12,167 bases of DNA from Oleiagrimonas sp036379395 (GTDB lineage: Bacteria; Pseudomonadota; Gammaproteobacteria; Xanthomonadales; Rhodanobacteraceae), in the NCBI GenBank assembly GCA_036379395.1, contig DASVGR010000065.1:1-12167 (forward strand), read 5' to 3'. Below are positions 7,023 through 12,167 of this stretch, in pieces. The first letter of the stretch is position 1. Every line of letters starts with the position of its first letter. The position numbers were made by a program, and so were the translations under genes. Below the pieces are notes generated by a model. That model did no database searches. It had not been told where the DNA came from and worked only from the letters and a program-made list of their open reading frames with translations.

Positions 7023-7079
7023 CAGCCTCCGTTTTGCGGCGCCATGCGCCAACTTTCCCCATTCAAGCGAGTCAAGATC

Positions 7080-8267
7080 ATGAGCAACCCCGTTTCCGCC
7101 ACCCGTGCCGTCCGCGCCGGCATTGAATCCGATACCCAGCACGGCGCCGTCGTGCCGCCGCTGCACCTGTCCACCAATTTCAGCTTCGAGGGCTTCGGCA
7201 AGAAGCGCGCGTACGACTATTCGCGCAGCGGCAACCCCACGCGCGACCTGTTGGCCAATGCGCTGGCCGATCTGGAAGGTGGCGCCGGTGCCGCCATTGT
7301 GGCCAGCGGCATGGCCGCCGTCACCTTGGCACTGCAGCTGGTGCCGGCTGGTGGCCGCGTGCTGGCGGCGCACGATTGCTACGGCGGCACGTGGCGCCTG
7401 CTGGACGCCTGGGCGAAGAAGGGCCATTTCGAGCTGGAATTCGCCAACCTCACCGATCCGACGACGCTGGCCGAGGCGCTGGCGAAGAAGCCGTCGCTGG
7501 TGTGGGTCGAAACCCCGTCCAACCCGCTGCTGCGCATCACCGACATTCGCCACGTGGCACGGGCCGCGCATGCCGCCGGCGCGCTGTGCCTGGTCGACAA
7601 CACGTTCCTGTCGCCGGCCTTGCAGCAACCGCTGACGCTGGGCGCCGATCTGGTGTTGCATTCGACCACCAAGTACATCAACGGCCACAGCGACGTGGTC
7701 GGTGGCGCCGTGGTGGCGCGCACGCCGGAGCTGGCCGAACAGGTCAAGTGGTGGAGCAATTGCCTGGGCCTGACGGGGGCGCCGTTCGACAGCTTCCTGA
7801 CCCTGCGCGGCTTGCGCACGCTGTCCGCGCGCCTGCGCGTGCATCAGGAAAACGCGGCGCTGATCGCCGAGGCGCTGGAAGGTCACCCGGCCGTGCGCGC
7901 CGTGCACTATCCGGGGCTGGCATCGCATCCGCAGCATGATCTGGCCGCGCGCCAGCAGTCGGGCTTCGGCGCCATGCTCAGCTTCGAGCTTGACGGCGGC
8001 GAGGAAGCCATCCGCGCGTTCCTCGACGGGCTGGAATATTTCTCGTTGGCCGAGTCGCTGGGCGGTGTGGAAAGCCTGGTGGCGCATCCGGCCTCGATGA
8101 CGCATGCCGCGATGGCGCCCGAAGCGCGTCGCAACGCCGGCATCGCCGACGGTCTGCTGCGGCTGTCGATCGGCATCGAGGATGGCGCTGATCTGCTCAA
8201 GGATTTGACCGACGGCTTGGCGCGCGCGCAGGTGGTCTGTCAGACCAAACGCGCGGTGCATGCATGA
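7080..8267 (+). CDS. metB: Cystathionine gamma-synthase (MetB-like, PLP-dependent)
   Basis: The 395-residue protein belongs to the Cys/Met-metabolism PLP enzyme family (fold type I). It should join O-succinylhomoserine and cysteine into cystathionine. Visible family features are YSRSGNPTRDLLANALADLEGG, SGMAA for phosphate binding, WVETPSNPLLRITDI, the cofactor Asp in LVDNTFLSP, and the PLP lysine Lys198 in LHSTTKYINGHSD, the same number as in E. coli MetB. The C-terminal ESLGGVESLVAHPASMTHA and LLRLSIGIED are also typical. O-succinylhomoserine sulfhydrylase or cystathionine lyase activity is possible for this family. The start at 7080 (MSNPVSATRAVRAG) fits family N-termini better than the in-frame ATG at 7044. 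It is 57 bp after metX and overlaps the next gene by 4 bases. Confidence 0.92.
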   Translation: MSNPVSATRAVRAGIESDTQHGAVVPPLHLSTNFSFEGFGKKRAYDYSRSGNPTRDLLANALADLEGGAGAAIVASGMAAVTLALQLVPAGGRVLAAHDCYGGTWRLLDAWAKKGHFELEFANLTDPTTLAEALAKKPSLVWVETPSNPLLRITDIRHVARAAHAAGALCLVDNTFLSPALQQPLTLGADLVLHSTTKYINGHSDVVGGAVVARTPELAEQVKWWSNCLGLTGAPFDSFLTLRGLRTLSARLRVHQENAALIAEALEGHPAVRAVHYPGLASHPQHDLAARQQSGFGAMLSFELDGGEEAIRAFLDGLEYFSLAESLGGVESLVAHPASMTHAAMAPEARRNAGIADGLLRLSIGIEDGADLLKDLTDGLARAQVVCQTKRAVHA

Positions 8268-9400
8268 GCGTGGCACAGGGGGCGGCGGTCACCGGGAAAA
8301 CGCGGTCGGTGGCGTCAGCAGAAAATGACGTCGCCGACAAACCGCTGCCGGGCACGGGCCACGCTGATACCGCCGTGGTCTTGCTGGGCACGGGTGTGGT
8401 TGGCGGCGCATTCCTGAAATTGCTGGACACACCGGCCGCAGCCGGGCTGCAACTGGCAGGCGTGGCCAATTCGCGTTGCCAGACGGTTGGCGTGGAAGAT
8501 CTGCGGCGACGCGACTTGCGTCGCCGGCTCAAGGACGGGCTGGGCGAAAAACGCGACAACGCCACGCTGCTGGCGGCGCTGGCGGAAAGCCGCGCCACGC
8601 ACCGCATTATCGTGGACGCCACGGCCAGCGCACATGCCGCCGCGCAACATGCCGCGTGGCTGGCCGAGGGGTGCCACGTGGTGACGGCCAACAAGGCGGC
8701 CAATGGCGGCGACCTGTCTGCATGGCGCGAGCTGCAGGGCGCGCAGCTCGCGGGACATGCTCGTTACGGCGATGCCGCCACGGTAGGTGCCGGCTTGCCG
8801 GTCATTTCGACATTGCGCCGCCTGCGCGCCTGCGGCGATGGTCTGCTGACGCTGGAAGGCGTGTTTTCGGGTTCGCTGGGCTGGCTGTTCAGCACCTACG
8901 ACGGCAGCGTGCCGTTTTCGCGGTTGCTGCGGCGCGCGCGCGAACTGGGCTACAGCGAGCCCGACCCGCGCATGGATCTTTCGGGTCAGGACGTGGCGCG
9001 CAAGCTTTTGATTCTGGCGCGCACGGCCGGTTTTGCGCTGGGCAGCGACGAAGTGGTCGTGGAAAACCTCGTGCCCGAGGCCATGCGCGAGTTGCATCCG
9101 GTCGAGTTCATGGACAAGGCCGAGGCACTGGACGACCTGTTTGCCGAACGCCTGGCCCATGCTCGCGAAAAGGGCGGTGTGCTGCGTTATCTGGCGCGTC
9201 TGGACCAACGCGGCCACGCGCGCGTGGGATTGTCCGTGGTGCCGCCGACGCATCCGGCCGCCAACCTCGCCGGCACCGACAACCAGTTCGCCATCACCAC
9301 CACGCGCTACCACTCGCAGCCGCTGGTCATCCAGGGTCCGGGTGCCGGTGCCGAAGTGACGGCGCAGGCGTTGCTGGGGGACATTCTGGCGTTGGGCTGA
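8264..9400 (+). CDS. Homoserine dehydrogenase, monofunctional, ThrA/MetL C-terminal type
   Basis: The 378-residue enzyme reduces aspartate semialdehyde to homoserine, supplying the substrate of MetX. After a 35-residue low-complexity lead, the Rossmann motif LLGTGVVGGA (GxGxxG at 42-47) binds NAD(P)H. HVVTANK (Lys144) and the catalytic block EPDPRMDLSGQDVARK (232-247, with Asp243 and Lys247 as the usual pair) are intact. The sequence resembles the dehydrogenase half of bifunctional ThrA/MetL, but there is no aspartokinase part and no C-terminal ACT domain. Feedback inhibition by threonine through ACT is therefore not expected, and control may rest on the riboswitch. ATGA at 8264-8267 overlaps the metB stop, indicating translational coupling. 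A broken copy of its 3' half lies at 10307-10669. Confidence 0.93.
   Translation: MSVAQGAAVTGKTRSVASAENDVADKPLPGTGHADTAVVLLGTGVVGGAFLKLLDTPAAAGLQLAGVANSRCQTVGVEDLRRRDLRRRLKDGLGEKRDNATLLAALAESRATHRIIVDATASAHAAAQHAAWLAEGCHVVTANKAANGGDLSAWRELQGAQLAGHARYGDAATVGAGLPVISTLRRLRACGDGLLTLEGVFSGSLGWLFSTYDGSVPFSRLLRRARELGYSEPDPRMDLSGQDVARKLLILARTAGFALGSDEVVVENLVPEAMRELHPVEFMDKAEALDDLFAERLAHAREKGGVLRYLARLDQRGHARVGLSVVPPTHPAANLAGTDNQFAITTTRYHSQPLVIQGPGAGAEVTAQALLGDILALG
8914..9390 (+). repeat. Direct repeat copy A (3' half of intact homoserine dehydrogenase)
   Basis: This stretch recurs at 10307-10656 with about 94-95% identity by eye. Copy B differs by a 2-base shortening of the GC run at 8931-8941 and by loss of 125 bases (between GCCGAGGCA at 9119 and GCCGACGCA at 9244). 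Most substitutions fall at third codon positions. Confidence 0.9.
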
Positions 9401-9447
9401 GTGTTGGTTATGATGGCTCCGTGGATCGACTCATCCGGGAGAGGGTG

Positions 9448-10206
9448 ATGACGCGGATTTGTTTTCTGACTCTGTTGTTGATGGCTGCCGTGCCATCGGT
9501 CGCTCAGGCAAAGCAAGCTGCTGTGCGCAAGATTGTCATGCCATCGTCTCCGCAGGTGGTGCGTGAATACGCGACCATCATCCGGATTGATGTCGATACG
9601 CATGGCCAAGTTCGGGATACGGGGACGCCCACGCGAGTGCCAAGCCAGCTTGCCGGGGCTGTGCGCAAGCTTGTATCGGCGTGGCGCTTCAAACCGGGAC
9701 AATGGCAGGGCCGCGCGGTATCGATACGGACTTGGGTTCATGCCTTCGTGGAAGTGGTGAAACGCTCGGACCAGCGCTATGGGTTGCGTGTCGTTTATAA
9801 CGGCAATGGCCCGAGAATTTTCAGGCCGACGCCGGTCGGCGGCACTTCCTTGCTGCTGTTGAGGCAGGCTATGCGCGGGCACGATCACATTGATCTGCGC
9901 ATCGCGTTCCAGGTGGATGCCGATGGCTCTTTGAGCCGGATTCGGGAAGTCAGCGGCAACCATGACGAGACACGACTGATGCGTCGCGTACGCAAGGTCA
10001 TCGAGCATTGGCACGCCAACCCCATGTTGGTGAACGGCAAACCAGCCACAAGCCAGATGCACTTTCGGGTGGATATCGGCATTGATGCCAACGAACCACG
10101 TCGTCAGAACCGTCGTGAATCGGCATGGGTAAATTCTCCTCCCGGCATTCCGGTGGCCGTCGACAGCCCGTTGCAAGCACCGATCAAAGCCCATTCGTCG
10201 AGCTGA
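9448..10206 (+). CDS. Secreted protein with two TonB C-terminal-like modules
   Basis: The 252-residue product begins with a signal peptide (MTRICFLTLLLMAAVPSVAQA, cleavage likely after Ala21). Residues about 36-103 resemble a TonB_C module (IIRIDVDTHGQVRDTGT, then AVRKLVSAWRFKPG and WVHAFVEV). Residues about 147-212 repeat the pattern in weaker form (DLRIAFQVDADGSLSRIREVSG, then VRKVIEHWHANPM and FRVDIGID). The proline-rich spacer and retained membrane anchor of true TonB are missing, so it is probably a periplasmic or lipid-free TonB_C-like protein of unknown role rather than an energy transducer. The start at 9448 has GGAG at 9438-9441. The C-terminal 40 residues are polar and Pro/Ser-rich. 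GC and codon use look lower than in the met operon. The gene lies between two copies of the hom 3' half, which suggests it arrived by insertion. Confidence 0.7.
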   Translation: MTRICFLTLLLMAAVPSVAQAKQAAVRKIVMPSSPQVVREYATIIRIDVDTHGQVRDTGTPTRVPSQLAGAVRKLVSAWRFKPGQWQGRAVSIRTWVHAFVEVVKRSDQRYGLRVVYNGNGPRIFRPTPVGGTSLLLLRQAMRGHDHIDLRIAFQVDADGSLSRIREVSGNHDETRLMRRVRKVIEHWHANPMLVNGKPATSQMHFRVDIGIDANEPRRQNRRESAWVNSPPGIPVAVDSPLQAPIKAHSSS

Positions 10207-10253
10207 TCGTGGCTGCACGATAACGACGCGTATTGACCGTGCGAGGAGTAATG

Positions 10254-10298
10254 GTGTCATGGTTAATTTCATCATGATGAGGTAATTCACCCTGACAC
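10254..10298. repeat. 45-bp imperfect palindrome
   Basis: The arms GTGTCATGGTTAATT (10254-10268) and AATTCACCCTGACAC (10284-10298) pair at 13 of 15 positions. The centre contains the perfect 12-bp palindrome TCATCATGATGA (10269-10280). It lies 48 bases after the stop of the secreted TonB_C-like gene and 9 bases before the hom fragment. A following TTTGTTTT run (10304-10311) means it might act as a weak terminator for the upstream gene. It could equally be a transposon or REP-like end, since it sits at the edge of a rearranged block. Confidence 0.6.
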
Positions 10299-10306
10299 TG
10301 AGGTTT

Positions 10307-10669
10307 GTTTTCGCAGTTGCTGCGGCGCGCGCGAATTGGGCTACAGCGAGCCCGACCCGCGCATCGATCTTTCGGGTCAGGACGTGGCGCGCAAGCTTTT
10401 GATTCTGGCGCGCACGATAGGGTTCGCGCTGGGCAGCGACGAAGTGGTCGTGGAAAACCTCGTGCCCGAGGCCATGCGCGAGCTGCACCCGGTCGAGCTC
10501 ATGGACAAGGCCGACGCATCCGGCCGCCAACCTCGCCGGCACCGACAACCAGTTCGCCATCACCACCACGCGCTACCATTCACAGCCGCTGGTCATCCAG
10601 GGCCCGGGCTCCGGTGCCGAGGTGACTGCGCAGGCGTTGCTGGGGGACATCCTGGCACTTCAGCAATAA
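10307..10669 (+). pseudogene. Broken 3' fragment of a second homoserine dehydrogenase gene (direct repeat copy B)
   Basis: This corresponds to residues from about 218 to the end of the intact protein at 8264-9400. It begins in the middle of the gene at GTTTTCGC, with no start or ribosome-binding site. A 2-base loss in the GC run near 10327 and a 125-bp deletion at 10509-10517 each break the frame, so no single frame spans the fragment. The catalytic block with DLSGQDVARK is present, but the Rossmann domain is absent, so it cannot be a functional enzyme. The final codons differ from the intact gene: the fragment ends ...LALQQ and TAA at 10667-10669, where the intact gene ends ...LALG. The differences from the intact copy are mostly silent, indicating that it descends from a once-functional allele. 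Confidence 0.85.
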
Positions 10670-10680
10670 TCCAGAGGTTG

Positions 10681-10719
10681 TTGACTTGATGGATTTGAGT
10701 GGGTAGCTTCGAAAGCTAC
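10681..10719 (+). promoter_or_regulatory. Candidate promoter of the Rhs-family gene with overlapping inverted repeat
   Basis: TTGACT (10681-10686, 5 of 6 to consensus) is followed after 17 bp by TAGCTT (10704-10709, 3 of 6). The -10 region lies inside an inverted repeat GTAGCTT-CGA-AAGCTAC (10703-10719, 7-bp arms). The repeat could be an operator at the promoter, or a hairpin in the leader if transcription begins earlier. It is the only recognisable promoter-like sequence in the 101 bp between the hom fragment and the Rhs-family start. Confidence 0.4.
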
Positions 10720-10770
10720 ACATTGCGTGCGTGCAACGCGTTCGCAAACAGGGATTGGGGAGAAGGGGAC

Positions 10771-12167
10771 ATGAAAGTGTTTCGCTATGCGTTGTTCGCA
10801 GCGCTAATTGTTGGTTTGTTGGTCTCGGGCATGATGCCTCGAGTTGCGGATGCCGTTGTCAATGTCCCGAGATCTGCTTGCGGTTGGGAACTTACAGACT
10901 TTCTGCCGGGAGGATCCACCAGTAGCGATAACATGACAGCGTTTTTTGGGCCTACCAGCGTGTACAGCTGGATCTGTCGGAGCGAAGGAGGTGGTTCCCC
11001 ATCTAGTAATCCAGGCAGTGGCGCACGGCTACCCATGAGTGGTGGTCACTTCATTCCCAACCAAGGTGACCCGAAGCCGGCATCGGCGGCGACAGCAGCG
11101 AAGAACGCCGCTATTGAGACCAACTGCAACAGAGCTGGCAGCAGCGACCCTACTGACAGTACGACAGAAGGCGATCCGGTGGTGCTCGCAACGGGCAACG
11201 AGATTATGCCGGAGACAGACTTCCACAGTACCGGCCAGATGGGGCTGTCGCTCACGCGTACCTACGATTACTACTGGAATGGTATTGGCATTTTTGGTCG
11301 GCGCTGGCTGAGCAATTACGACTACAAGTTGTTGTTCACGACGCACGACCCGACATCCTCTTGCTACACGCGACCGGGCAATACTCCATGCGATCCGACC
11401 GGCAAACCGATCTGGGCCCTGCGCCCGGATGGTCGCCTGATCAAGTACAACTATTCCACGACACCCGTACCGGGCTGGTACGAAGACAAACCTTCTCCGA
11501 TCGCCAAGATCCTCAAGACCGGCACGACGTACACGTTGTACGGTGCCGACCACACCGTTGAGACTTATGATTCACACGGGTTTCCGGTAACGATCAACAA
11601 TCGTCAAGGCCAAGGCTGGACATTCGCCTACGATGCCAATGATTATCTGACCCGGGTCACGAGCAGTTCTGGTCGGTACGTCGAATTTGGCTGGAACAAC
11701 GGGGTGTTGACCACGGTTACCGATCCGGCGGGTAACGTCTATCACTACAGTTACACCACGATTCCCGTATCGACTGATTCGGTGGCTACGCAATCGTTGA
11801 GCCCGATGTTGCGCAAGGGAGGGCCGGTGGACGACCCACCACCTCTGCCGCCCAACCCCATCCAGTCGATGGTGGCGCTTTTGACCAGTGTCACTCAGCC
11901 GGGCACACAAGGTGGTGCGCCGGCAACCCAGATCACCTATCACTACGAGGATTCGCGCTTCATTACAGCCTTGACGGGCAAGTCGATCAACGGCCACCGG
12001 TACTCGTGGATTACCTACAATGCTCAAGCCATGGTGTCGGAAACCCATCTGGCGAATAGTATCGAGGACTATCAGTTTGCCTACGTGTTGGACAGCAATG
12101 GGCATATCACCCAAACCACGGTGACCAATCCGTTAGGCCGAAAGACCACTTATCACTTCGATGCCAA
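10771..12167 (+). CDS. Secreted Rhs/YD-repeat protein, N-terminal part (continues past window)
   Basis: The frame starts at ATG 10771 behind GGAG (10759-10762) and stays open for 465 codons to the edge. A signal peptide covers residues 1-28 (hydrophobic core ALFAALIVGLLVSG, cleavage probably after ADA). The mature N-terminus has a Cys/Ser/Gly-rich stretch with Cys37 and two further Cys. A DUF6531-type Rhs start domain begins near residue 133 with GDPVVLATGNEIMPETDF, followed by LSLTRTYDYYW and FGRRWLSNYDYKL. YD/RHS repeats follow (WALRPDGRLIKY, TFAYDANDYLTRVTSSSGRY, TTVTDPAGNVYHYSY). A proline-rich linker PVDDPPPLPPNP interrupts the repeats, and NPLGRKTTYHFDA ends the visible part. Such proteins build a beta-cage shell and often carry a variable C-terminal toxin, but the C-terminus is outside the window. 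GC and codon use are clearly lower than in the housekeeping genes to the left. Confidence 0.9.
   Translation, partial: MKVFRYALFAALIVGLLVSGMMPRVADAVVNVPRSACGWELTDFLPGGSTSSDNMTAFFGPTSVYSWICRSEGGGSPSSNPGSGARLPMSGGHFIPNQGDPKPASAATAAKNAAIETNCNRAGSSDPTDSTTEGDPVVLATGNEIMPETDFHSTGQMGLSLTRTYDYYWNGIGIFGRRWLSNYDYKLLFTTHDPTSSCYTRPGNTPCDPTGKPIWALRPDGRLIKYNYSTTPVPGWYEDKPSPIAKILKTGTTYTLYGADHTVETYDSHGFPVTINNRQGQGWTFAYDANDYLTRVTSSSGRYVEFGWNNGVLTTVTDPAGNVYHYSYTTIPVSTDSVATQSLSPMLRKGGPVDDPPPLPPNPIQSMVALLTSVTQPGTQGGAPATQITYHYEDSRFITALTGKSINGHRYSWITYNAQAMVSETHLANSIEDYQFAYVLDSNGHITQTTVTNPLGRKTTYHFDA

Noticed and set aside
5784..8276. 830-codon open frame on the minus strand across metX and metB
   Set aside because: It has the same kind of antisense shadow composition, and it would also run through the SAM riboswitch. 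No domain is recognisable.
9384..9414. TATGAT at 9409-9414 as a promoter for the TonB_C-like gene
   Set aside because: No acceptable -35 element is present at 16-18 bp. The gene may instead be read from the met operon, since no terminator is visible after hom.
10259..10285. Eight-codon frame MVNFIMMR with GAGGAG upstream, possibly a Met-rich attenuator leader in front of the hom fragment
   Set aside because: It lies within the palindrome and ahead of a gene fragment without a start. Two tandem Met codons are too little to claim attenuation, and no terminator/antiterminator pair specific to it could be drawn.
9307..10569. 420-codon minus-strand frame joining both hom copies and the TonB_C-like gene
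   Set aside because: It is an antisense shadow. Its ends repeat because the two hom segments are repeats, not because of a real gene.
10336..10689. 117-codon plus-strand frame in the hom fragment as a new small gene
   Set aside because: Residues match homoserine dehydrogenase only up to MDKAD, then the frame shifts at the 125-bp deletion. No ribosome-binding site is present.
1..12167. CRISPR arrays, tRNA or rRNA genes, insertion-sequence transposases
   Set aside because: No regularly spaced repeat array beyond the three operator repeats, no cloverleaf or ribosomal RNA sequence, and no transposase-like frame was found.

Overview
The window is GC-rich chromosomal DNA, most likely from a gammaproteobacterium of the Xanthomonadales (Xanthomonadaceae or Rhodanobacteraceae). 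The main pointers are a SAM-I riboswitch in front of a metX-metB-homoserine dehydrogenase operon in a Gram-negative setting, an E. coli-type long FadE, and a secreted Rhs/YD protein next to a TonB_C-like protein. The assignment is inferred from gene content; no marker gene for the genus is present.

Layout. Positions 1-327 hold the 3' end of an alpha/beta hydrolase gene, followed after 32 bp by fadE (360-2831), a membrane-anchored acyl-CoA dehydrogenase of fatty-acid beta-oxidation. A strong hairpin terminator (2840-2870) separates fadE from a convergent minus-strand gene (2869-3918). That gene encodes a winged-helix + GHKL ATPase + STAS-like (DUF4325) fusion. Its promoter region carries three 12-bp direct repeats at two-helical-turn spacing, and the start appears leaderless. 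Upstream on the same strand is prfC (4001-5590), peptide chain release factor 3. A 397-bp regulatory interval (5591-5987) follows. It contains a prfC promoter candidate, a perfect 11-bp inverted repeat, a good sigma70 promoter, a SAM-I riboswitch and a hairpin that can sequester the Shine-Dalgarno sequence of metX.

The metX-metB-hom operon (5988-9400) encodes homoserine O-acyltransferase, cystathionine gamma-synthase-like enzyme and a monofunctional homoserine dehydrogenase. Together they carry aspartate semialdehyde through homoserine and acyl-homoserine to cystathionine, and the riboswitch would shut this branch when S-adenosylmethionine is plentiful.

After hom the character of the DNA changes: GC is visibly lower and repeats appear. 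A secreted protein with two TonB_C-like modules (9448-10206) is bracketed by the intact hom 3' half and by a second, broken copy of that half (10307-10669). The broken copy differs mainly at silent positions and has lost 125 bp at a short repeat. A 45-bp imperfect palindrome sits just before the broken copy. The window ends inside a large secreted Rhs/YD-repeat protein gene (10771 to the edge). Its reading frame is open for at least 465 codons and runs off the edge. The most interesting points are the operator array and domain fusion of the 2869-3918 gene, the riboswitch's probable translational switch, and the hom-fragment scar with the Rhs locus attached.
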